From an uncultured Isoptericola sp. (GTDB taxonomy: Bacteria > Actinomycetota > Actinomycetes > Actinomycetales > Cellulomonadaceae): a stretch of DNA of 64,000 nt. The translations under genes and the position numbers were made by a program. The DNA is taken from positions 310,001 to 374,000 of the forward strand of contig CANMFP010000001.1 in assembly GCA_947497265.1 (NCBI GenBank), in the 5' to 3' direction. The notes beneath the pieces are model-generated. The model ran no database searches. It was not told where the DNA came from and saw only the letters and a list, made by a program, of their open reading frames with translations. The stretch's first letter is position 1. Each line of letters starts with the position of its first letter. Shown one piece after another: positions 50,743 to 57,657 of the stretch.

Positions 50743-51734
50743 CGTTCGTCTCCCGTGTAGTGGACCCAGCCCTTGGAGGTGCGGAACAGGATCGCCGTGA
50801 TCAGGGCGACCACGATGACCAGCACCCAGGCCATCGCCGAGGCGTAGCCCATCTTGAAGTCCTGGAATCCGCGCAGGTACAGGTACAGGGTGTAGAACAT
50901 GGTCGAGCCGGCCGGTCCGCCGGTACCGCCGGAGATGATGTAGGCGGAGCTGAACACCTGGAACGCCGCGATGGTCTCGAGCAGCAGGTTGAAGAACAGC
51001 ACCGGGCTCAGCATCGGCAGGGTGATGTTGAAGAACTTGCGCACCGGGCCCGCGCCGTCGCACTCGGCGGCCTCGTAGAGCTCGCCCGGGATCTGCTTCA
51101 GCCCCGCCAGGAAGATCACCATCGGAGCGCCGAAGCCCCACACCCCCAGCAGGATCAGCATGGGCAGGCTCATCGTGGGGTTGCCCACCCAGCCACCCAG
51201 CTCGATGCCGAACACCTGCTGGATACGGTCCACGATCCCGTCGTCGGTGAACATCACCTTCCACACGATCGCGATCGAGACGCTCGCACCGATCAACGAC
51301 GGGGCGTAGAAGATCGACCGGTAGGCGCCCTGACCGCGGTGCTTCATGTTCAGCAGCATCGCGACCGCCAGGGCCGCAGCCAGCTTGATCGGCGTGCCCA
51401 GCAGCACGTACCCCGCCGTGACCTGCGCCGACTGGATGAACCGCGGATCGTTGAACAGGTCCACGAAGTTGTCCAGCCCCACCCACTGCGGGGAGGTGAA
51501 CAGGTTGTAGTCCGTGAACGCCAGGTACAACGACGCCAGCATCGGGAACGCCGTCAGCCCCACGAAGCCGATGATCCACGGCGACAGGAAGGCGAACCCC
51601 GCCCGCGTGTCGGAGCGGCTGTACTTGCGCTGGGGGCCGTTCAGCAGGGGCGTCTCGGCGTCGGTGCGCTGCAGGTGCTGCGCCGGGACGGGCTGTCCCG
51701 GGGCGGCGACCACACCCGGATCGGTAGAAGCCAT
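50739..51734 (-). CDS. Sugar ABC transporter permease, MalF type
   Basis: 331 residues. A proline/glutamine-rich head (1-40) precedes six hydrophobic segments; the EAA loop reads LYEAAECDGAGPVRKF. ATG 51734 is chosen for the GGAGG upstream. It closely resembles the permease at 747-1670, so one importer probably arose by duplication of the other. Confidence 0.93.
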   Translation of the reverse strand: MASTDPGVVAAPGQPVPAQHLQRTDAETPLLNGPQRKYSRSDTRAGFAFLSPWIIGFVGLTAFPMLASLYLAFTDYNLFTSPQWVGLDNFVDLFNDPRFIQSAQVTAGYVLLGTPIKLAAALAVAMLLNMKHRGQGAYRSIFYAPSLIGASVSIAIVWKVMFTDDGIVDRIQQVFGIELGGWVGNPTMSLPMLILLGVWGFGAPMVIFLAGLKQIPGELYEAAECDGAGPVRKFFNITLPMLSPVLFFNLLLETIAAFQVFSSAYIISGGTGGPAGSTMFYTLYLYLRGFQDFKMGYASAMAWVLVIVVALITAILFRTSKGWVHYTGDER

Positions 51735-51802
51735 GATGGTGGAACCTCCGGGCGTGCGGCCCCGCGCCCGGAGGCGCGGGGCCGCACGCTGCATAGAGAG
51801 CG

Positions 51803-53098
51803 TCAGGACTGGCCGACGGCGTCGGCGGCGAACATGAACCACTGCTCGACGAACTCGTCGACCGTGATGTTGCCGTAGCCGAGCTCCTCCGCGAGGCGCT
51901 TGTACTCGGCCTCGATCGAGCCGAAGCCCTCGACGGGCAGCGGTGCGGCCTCGGTGACGTCGGCGGCCACGGCCTCCTCGTAGGCGAGGACGGTCTCGTC
52001 GACCGAGCCCTCCTCGACGTTCATGGCGTCGCGCTGGGCGGCCACGGCCGGCACACCCTTCGAGGTGCCGAAGATCGTACCGACCTCCGGGTCGTTGACC
52101 AGGAAGTCGATCAGCTCGGCGGCCTCCTCGGGGTGCTCGGAGTTGGAGCCGGAGGACAGCAGCATCGACGGCTTCCAGAACTGCTGGGGGCCGTTGTCGC
52201 CGGAGGGCATCGGCAGCATCTGGATGTTCTCGGTGCCCGAGTCGGAGATGTAGCCGGCCAGGAAGTTGTCCCAGCTCATCTCGGAGGCCGCCTCGTTGAC
52301 GGTGAAGCCACCGAGCGGGAGGAGCTGCGTGGTGCGCTCCGCCGGGAAGAGGGCGTCGGCGTCACGCAGGTCGGAGGCCAGGTTGAGGAACTCGGTCATC
52401 TGCGCCTCGTCGAAGGCGAGCTGGCCGTCGGCGGTGAACGGCTCGGTGCCCTGCTGGATCAGCCACTGCAGGAAGAACCAGAAGGTCCCGGTGTAGTCGC
52501 CGGTGCCGTAGATCTGCGGGTCCATGCCTGCGCCCGCCTCGGAGACCTCGGCCGCGAAGGCGTTGTAGTCCTCCCAGGTGTAGCCCTCGGCGGGCGGCTC
52601 GATGCCGAGCTCGTCCAGCAGGTCGGCGTTGTAGAACAGGGCCAGCGTGTTCTGCGACGTCGGGATGCCGTACTGGGCTCCCTCGATCTGACCCGAGCTG
52701 AGGAGCGCTTCCTCGAAGCCGGCGGTGTCGATGCTGCTGCCGGACAGGTCGGCGAGCTGGCCCGTGCTGCCGTACTGACGCAGATAGGACAGGTCCATCT
52801 GGAACACGTCGGGCAGCGACTGGCCCGCGGCCTCGGTGTTGCGGGCGGTCCAGTAGTCGTCCCAGGCCTGGAACTGCGTCTGGACCGTGACGTTCGGGTT
52901 CGCCTCCTCGAAGAGGTCGATCGACTCCTCGTACTTCGCGGCACGGTCGTCGTTGCCCCACCAGGCGACGGTCAGCGTGACGTCCCCGCCCTCGCCGTCG
53001 GCCGAGTCGGTCGAATCGCCGCCGCTGCACGCGGTCAGGACGAGAGCGACCGTTGCGGTCGCGGCGGCCGCACCTGCGGCCTTGCGCGTGATCCTCAT
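51803..53098 (-). CDS. Sugar ABC transporter solute-binding lipoprotein
   Basis: 431 residues. The lipoprotein signal ends LVLTAC-SGG, with the lipidated Cys at residue 24. The mature part is a CUT1-type binding protein (LTVAWWGNDDRAAKYEESID, IPTSQNTLALFYNADLL). Many Trp and Tyr residues could stack on an oligosaccharide. First gene of the importer operon; three operator-like sites (53164, 53212, 53285) lie upstream. Confidence 0.94.
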   Translation of the reverse strand: MRITRKAAGAAAATATVALVLTACSGGDSTDSADGEGGDVTLTVAWWGNDDRAAKYEESIDLFEEANPNVTVQTQFQAWDDYWTARNTEAAGQSLPDVFQMDLSYLRQYGSTGQLADLSGSSIDTAGFEEALLSSGQIEGAQYGIPTSQNTLALFYNADLLDELGIEPPAEGYTWEDYNAFAAEVSEAGAGMDPQIYGTGDYTGTFWFFLQWLIQQGTEPFTADGQLAFDEAQMTEFLNLASDLRDADALFPAERTTQLLPLGGFTVNEAASEMSWDNFLAGYISDSGTENIQMLPMPSGDNGPQQFWKPSMLLSSGSNSEHPEEAAELIDFLVNDPEVGTIFGTSKGVPAVAAQRDAMNVEEGSVDETVLAYEEAVAADVTEAAPLPVEGFGSIEAEYKRLAEELGYGNITVDEFVEQWFMFAADAVGQS

Positions 53099-53163
53099 CG
53101 GAGCCTCCTTGCTCAGGTGCGCCGACGCCGAGATGCCTCCTGTGGCGCCCCTGTCCCGCCGGC

Positions 53164-53177
53164 TTGAAACGATACAA
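53164..53177. promoter_or_regulatory. Candidate rhamnose-regulon operator TTGAAACGATACAA
   Basis: Two mismatches to TTGAATCGATTCAA. It lies 66 bases before the binding-protein start. This is the fifth member of the operator set. Confidence 0.6.
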
Positions 53178-53211
53178 TACAGGTCTCAGCGCTCGTGTCC
53201 AGCCCTTCCTG

Positions 53212-53223
53212 GAAAGCGCTTTA
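53212..53223. promoter_or_regulatory. LacI-type operator GAAAGCGCTTTA
   Basis: One mismatch to the perfect palindrome at 6501-6512. It lies 114 bases before the importer's binding-protein gene, so a second LacI-type regulator may also act here. Confidence 0.55.
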
Positions 53224-53284
53224 TCACGATCCGGCAACGAGCAGGTCGCGTTGCGGCGCAGGGTCCGGGTCGCGAGCAGGTCAG

Positions 53285-53300
53285 ATGTTAGCGCTCACAT
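53285..53300. promoter_or_regulatory. Operator-like ATGTTAGCGCTCACAT
   Basis: AGCGCT-centred palindrome matching, in reverse complement, 15 of 16 bases of 32550-32565. No gene starts beside it; the nearest is the importer's binding protein 187 bases away. The rest of the 53099-53490 gap is the 40-base tandem repeat. Confidence 0.55.
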
Positions 53301-53350
53301 ATGAGATAAGCGTAGGCGATCGGGCCGGTCGGCGACCACCTCGTGCGGCA

Positions 53351-53520
53351 CTACCTCGGCGGAGCCAGCCCTACCTCGACGGGAGGTGCGCTACCTCGGC
53401 GGAGCCAGCCCTACCTCGACGGGAGGTGCGCTACCTCGGCGGAGCCAGCCCTACCTCAACGGGAGGTGCGCTACCTCGGCGGAGCCAGCCCTACCTCAAC
53501 GGGAGGTGCGCTACCTCGGC
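53351..53520. repeat. 40-base tandem repeat (four units plus 10 bases) overlapping the uxuB 3' end
   Basis: Units start at 53361, 53401, 53441 and 53481 (GGAGCCAGCCCTACCTCGAC and on). The first two have CTCGAC, the last two CTCAAC. The last unit contains the uxuB stop (53491-53493) and its final nine or so codons, so the array is probably an outward expansion of the gene's 3' end. Confidence 0.88.
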
Positions 53521-54990
53521 GGCGACGGCGTCCAGCAGCCGCACGTCCAGGCCGGCACCGGCGGGCAGCAGTCCGGGCAGCGCCGTCAGCGCCCGTGCGA
53601 CGTCCGCAGGGCGCGCGGACTCCACCGAGCCCCGGCCCACCGCCGCGACGACGTCGCGCAGCTCCGCCGCGCGCGGGTCGTCGACGAGCCGGCCGGCCAC
53701 GGCCTCGCGCCGCACCACCTCGGACCACGCGGCCAGCGCGTAGGCGGCGCCGTGCGGGACCGCGTCCGCGGCCAGACGCTCGGCGATGGTGCCGCCCCAG
53801 CGGTAGGGGATCTTCTGCGTGCCGTCCATGGAGACCTGCAGCGTGGTGTGCCCGGTCGCCGGGTTCGCGAACCGCTCCAGCAGGGACTCGCCGTAGGCCT
53901 CCAGGTCGGCCCCGGCCGGGGCGACGAGGGTCGGCAACGCGTCGTCGAACAGCAGCCGGCGCGCCCGGGCGCCGATCTCGGGGTCCGTGACGGCTTCAGC
54001 CATCGTCGTGTGCCCCGCGAGCCGGCCGGCGTAGGCGAGCAGCGAGTGCGTCCCGTTGAGCAACCGCAGCTTGGCTCGCTCCCAGACGGCGACGTCGTCG
54101 GTGAGCGTGGCGCCCGCGTCCTCCCAGGCGGGCCGGGGGCCGGCGAACCTGTCCTCGATGACCCACTGACGGAACGGCTCGCCGACCACCAGGCCCTCGT
54201 CGCGCACGCCGAGCCGCCGCTCGACGTCGTCGCGCTGCGCGGTGGTCGTGGCCGGCACGATCCGGTCCACCATCGAGCACGGGAAGGTCACGTGCGCGTC
54301 GAGCCACGCCGGCAGACCGGTGTCACCCGGCACGGCGGCGTCCAGGGCGGCGCGGACCAGCCCTTCGAGCACGTGGCCGTTGTCCATCATGTTGTCGCAG
54401 GTGAGCACGGTGAGGGGCAGCGCCTCCCCCGCGTCGCAGGCTGCCCGGTAGCGCGCGGCCAGGCCACGTACCAGCAGCCCGACGGCGCTGGTCGCCGCCG
54501 GCGTGTCCTCGTCCTGAGCGGGGGTCATCTCCTGCTCGGCGCGCAGGGCGTCGAGATCCGGGCGCACGAGTGCCAGGTCCAGGTTGCCCGCCGCGTCCCG
54601 GCAGTAGCCCTTCTCGGTCACGGTCAGCGTGATCAGGTGGGTGGTGGGCGCGGCGATCGTCGCGAGGACGCGGGGCGTCTCCTCGGCGGGCCACGCGACG
54701 TCGAGCACCGACCCGACGAGGTCCAGGGTGGACTCCTCGCGCCCCGCGGTGAGCACCGAGTAGACGCCGCCCTGCGGCCGGAGCTGGTCCCGCACGGTGG
54801 CGGACCGCTGCGTCACGCCGAGGATGCCCCACCGCAGGTCGCCGCGGGAGCGGGCGGCGAGCTCGGTGAAGACGGCCTGGTGGGCGCGGTGGAACGCACC
54901 GATCCCCAGGTGGACGATGCCCACCGACTCGGGGCTCGTCGGCGCCTCGAGGTGGGTGGGGGCGGTGGTGCGGTGCAGGCGGTCGTTCAC
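53491..54990 (-). CDS. uxuB: Mannitol dehydrogenase-family protein, probable fructuronate reductase
   Basis: 499 residues. NAD-binding HLGIGAFHRAHQA near 26-38, TVTEKGYCRD, TCDNMMDNG and catalytic Lys/Asn/His in KLRLLNGTHSLLAY. The family covers fructuronate reductase and mannitol or tagaturonate enzymes. Coupling to a LacI gene and divergence from uxaC favour D-fructuronate to D-mannonate reduction. GTG overlaps the LacI stop (GTGA). Confidence 0.87.
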   Translation of the reverse strand: MNDRLHRTTAPTHLEAPTSPESVGIVHLGIGAFHRAHQAVFTELAARSRGDLRWGILGVTQRSATVRDQLRPQGGVYSVLTAGREESTLDLVGSVLDVAWPAEETPRVLATIAAPTTHLITLTVTEKGYCRDAAGNLDLALVRPDLDALRAEQEMTPAQDEDTPAATSAVGLLVRGLAARYRAACDAGEALPLTVLTCDNMMDNGHVLEGLVRAALDAAVPGDTGLPAWLDAHVTFPCSMVDRIVPATTTAQRDDVERRLGVRDEGLVVGEPFRQWVIEDRFAGPRPAWEDAGATLTDDVAVWERAKLRLLNGTHSLLAYAGRLAGHTTMAEAVTDPEIGARARRLLFDDALPTLVAPAGADLEAYGESLLERFANPATGHTTLQVSMDGTQKIPYRWGGTIAERLAADAVPHGAAYALAAWSEVVRREAVAGRLVDDPRAAELRDVVAAVGRGSVESARPADVARALTALPGLLPAGAGLDVRLLDAVAAEVAHLPLR

Positions 54991-55994
54991 GGGGCTCCTT
55001 CGAGATGGTCTGCGCCGGGCGGTCTGGTGGACGAACGCACCACGAGCTCGACGTCGAGCACCGGCACGTCCGGCGTGACGTCGGACGCGGTCGCGGACGC
55101 CGTGGCCACGAGGCGGTCGACGGCGGTCCGGCCCAGCCGGCGCAGGTCGACGCGCAGGGTGGTCAGGGGCGGGGTGACGAGGGAGGCGACGTAGGAGTCG
55201 TCGCAGCCGACGACGGACAGGTCGCGCGGGACGTCGAGCCCGCGGGTGCGCAGCCGGTCGACGAGCCCGACGGCGACCAGGTCGTTGAACGTGATGACGG
55301 CGGTGGCGCCGGAGGCCACGACGAGGTCGGCCGACGCCTGCCCGCCCTCCATCTGCGGGCGGAAGGCACCGAGCTCCACGACCTCGACGTCGTCGTAGCG
55401 GTTCGCGGCTTCTGCGAGCCCGGCCCGACGACGGCGGTCGCTCCAGGAGCGTTCGGGTCCGCCGACGTACGCGATGCGGCGGTGGCCGAGGGCGCGCAGG
55501 TGCTCGAGGGCACGCCGCATGCCGCCGCGATGGTCGGCCTCGACCGCGGGGACGCCGTCGACGTCGTGGTTGACGAGCACGACCGGGCGTCCGTCGAGGG
55601 CCTCGATGGCGCGTGCGGCGGCACGCGGCGAGCACAGCACGACGCCGTCGGTCTGCGGGGCGAGGGCGCGGATCGCCTCCGCCTCGAGGTCCGGGTCCTC
55701 GTCGGTGTCCACGATGAAGAGCCCGGTGCCATGTTCGCGGGCACGTTCCTGGGCGCCCTTGGCGACGGCGGCGAAGTAGGGGTTGGCCAGGTCGGGGACC
55801 ACGAGCCCGTAGGCGCCCGACCGGCCGGCGCGCAGGACGGCGGCCGCCCGGTTGGGCCGGTACCCGAGCTCGCGCACGGCCGACTGCACCCGGTCCCTGG
55901 TCGCGTCGGCCACCTTCTCCGGCGTGGCGATCGCCCGCGAGACGGTGGAGATGGACACGCCGGCCAGCCGGGCGACGTCGTGCACCGTGACCAT
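54987..55994 (-). CDS. LacI-family regulator of hexuronate genes
   Basis: 335 residues. Helix-turn-helix VHDVARLAGVSISTVSRAI; the hinge reads ATPEKV in place of the usual NxxxxV. Sensor domain with VVPDLANPYFAAV and GCDDSYVASLVTPPLTTL. It is encoded before uxuB and divergent from uxaC. Two TGCAAACGTTTGCA-like sites lie in the gap. Likely a glucuronate- or fructuronate-responsive repressor (inference). Confidence 0.9.
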   Translation of the reverse strand: MVTVHDVARLAGVSISTVSRAIATPEKVADATRDRVQSAVRELGYRPNRAAAVLRAGRSGAYGLVVPDLANPYFAAVAKGAQERAREHGTGLFIVDTDEDPDLEAEAIRALAPQTDGVVLCSPRAAARAIEALDGRPVVLVNHDVDGVPAVEADHRGGMRRALEHLRALGHRRIAYVGGPERSWSDRRRRAGLAEAANRYDDVEVVELGAFRPQMEGGQASADLVVASGATAVITFNDLVAVGLVDRLRTRGLDVPRDLSVVGCDDSYVASLVTPPLTTLRVDLRRLGRTAVDRLVATASATASDVTPDVPVLDVELVVRSSTRPPGADHLEGAP

Positions 55995-56011
55995 GAGCCT
56001 CCTTCGATGCG

Positions 56012-56027
56012 CTGCGAACGTTTGCAG
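56012..56027. promoter_or_regulatory. LacI-type operator CTGCGAACGTTTGCAG
   Basis: Sixteen-base palindrome with one mismatched pair, 18 bases before the LacI start; likely autoregulation site. Confidence 0.7.
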
Positions 56028-56090
56028 CGGCCGTTCCGGGCCACCCTAGCGCGTCGCGATCGTGGCGTCGCGATCCTCGACCGCGTAACA

Positions 56091-56104
56091 TGCAAACGTT
56101 GTCA
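56091..56104. promoter_or_regulatory. LacI-type operator TGCAAACGTTGTCA
   Basis: Shares the TGCAAACGTT half with 56012-56027. It lies 23 bases before the uxaC start. Confidence 0.65.
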
Positions 56105-56126
56105 CATTCTCGACGAGGAGGCGCAC

Positions 56127-57548
56127 GTGAGCGACCCGTGGACCCTGCACCCCGACCGGGCCCTGCCCGCAGACCCGACCACGCGGGGCATCGCCCGCGA
56201 GATCTACGCGGCCACCAGGGACCTGCCGATCGTGTCGATGCACGGTCACGTCCCGGTCGAGTGGTTCGCGCAGGACTCGTCGTTCGGTGACCCCGCGCAG
56301 CTCTTCGTCGTCCCGGACCACTACCTCACGCGCATGCTGGTCTCCCAGGGCGAGACGCTGCCGCGGCTCGGGGTCGGCTCCACGGGCACGGAGGCGGCGG
56401 AGACCGACCCTCGTGAGATCTGGCGGCGGTTCTGCGCCGGCTGGCAGCACTTCCGCGGCACCCCCACGCGGTACTGGCTCGAGCACGCGTTCGTGGAGAT
56501 CTTCGGCGTCACCCAGCGCCCCTCGGCCGCGACGGCCGACGCGATCTACGACCAGGTCGCCGCCCGGATCGCCGAGCCGAGCTTCCGTCCGCGCGCGCTC
56601 CTCGACGAGTTCAACATCGAGGTCATCGCGACGACCGACGCCGCGTGGGCCCCCCTGGAGGACCACCGGCGCCTGGCGAAGGACGGCTTCGGCGAGCGCG
56701 TGCTCCCGACGTTCCGCCCCGACCCGCTGCTGCACGTCGACCGCCCCACGTGGCGCGACGAGATCGTCCTGCTCGCTCGTTCCGCCGACCACGAGATCGA
56801 CGGCTACGACGACTTCCTGACGGTCCTGCGCGCGCGGCGCCAGCAGTTCATCGAGGCGGGCGCACGGGCCACCGACCACGGTCACCTGTACGCCGACACC
56901 ACCCCCCTGGACGACGCCGAGGCGCGCCGGGTGTTCGACGCCGCGCTGGCCGGGACGGTCACGGCCGCGGAGGCCCGCGCGTTCAGCGGGCACATGCTGT
57001 TCCAGATGGCGGCGATGTCCGCCGAGGACGGTCTGGTCATGCAGCTGCACCCCGGCGTCCTGCGCAACCACGCGTCGGCGCCCTTCGCGGCGTTCGGCCC
57101 GGACAAGGGGTACGACATCCCGGTCGTCACGGAGTTCACGCGGTCGCTGCGGCCGGTGCTCGACGCGTTCGGGCACCACCCCGGCTTCCGGATGATCGCG
57201 TTCACGGTGGACGAGGACGTGTACTCGCGCGAGCTCGCCCCGTTGGCGGGGGTCTATCCCGCGCTGCGGCTCGGCGCCCCGTGGTGGTTCCTCGACTCCC
57301 CGGACGCGATGCGCCGGTTCCGCGAGGCGGCGACCGAGACGGCGGGCTTCGACAACCTGAGCGGGTTCGTGGACGACACCCGAGCGTTCTGCTCCATCCC
57401 GGCCCGCCACGACCTCGCCCGCCGGGTGGACGCGGGGTACCTCGGCCGGCTCGTCGCCGAGCACCGGCTGGAGCTGGACGAGGCGGCCCAGACCGCCGTC
57501 GACCTCGCCTACCGCCTCCCCCTGGCCGCCTACCCCGCCCCCCGCTGA
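56127..57548 (+). CDS. uxaC: Glucuronate (uronate) isomerase
   Basis: 473 residues, typical UxaC length. Amidohydrolase-like barrel with metal-ligand SMHGHVPVEWF near residue 38, the FRPD and HGHLYADTTP blocks, MQLHPGVLRNH, and the C-terminal FVDDTRAFCSIPARHD. It converts D-glucuronate to D-fructuronate (and galacturonate to tagaturonate). GTG with GAGGAGG. A 72-base hairpin element follows the stop by two bases. Confidence 0.95.
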   Translation: MSDPWTLHPDRALPADPTTRGIAREIYAATRDLPIVSMHGHVPVEWFAQDSSFGDPAQLFVVPDHYLTRMLVSQGETLPRLGVGSTGTEAAETDPREIWRRFCAGWQHFRGTPTRYWLEHAFVEIFGVTQRPSAATADAIYDQVAARIAEPSFRPRALLDEFNIEVIATTDAAWAPLEDHRRLAKDGFGERVLPTFRPDPLLHVDRPTWRDEIVLLARSADHEIDGYDDFLTVLRARRQQFIEAGARATDHGHLYADTTPLDDAEARRVFDAALAGTVTAAEARAFSGHMLFQMAAMSAEDGLVMQLHPGVLRNHASAPFAAFGPDKGYDIPVVTEFTRSLRPVLDAFGHHPGFRMIAFTVDEDVYSRELAPLAGVYPALRLGAPWWFLDSPDAMRRFREAATETAGFDNLSGFVDDTRAFCSIPARHDLARRVDAGYLGRLVAEHRLELDEAAQTAVDLAYRLPLAAYPAPR

Positions 57549-57550
57549 GG

Positions 57551-57622
57551 GTTGTGGGCGCGATCTCTGGCCCGTCTCGTCCGTTTCGTCCTGGTCTCGA
57601 GCCCAGAAATCGCGCCCACAAC
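57551..57622. repeat. 72-base inverted-repeat element, second copy
   Basis: Arm GTTGTGGGCGCGATCTCTGG (57551-57570) pairs with 57603-57622 with one mismatch over a 32-base spacer. The same arms and the same spacer length occur at 6585-6656. It lies between uxaC and the same-strand GH67 gene, two bases after the uxaC stop. Confidence 0.75.
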
Positions 57623-57657
57623 GGTACGCCTGACGCCCTCGCTCGAAGGAGAGCCCC

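Noticed and set aside
53351-53520. Possible CRISPR array
   Set aside because: The units are directly contiguous without unique spacers and one unit is part of uxuB; no cas genes are present.
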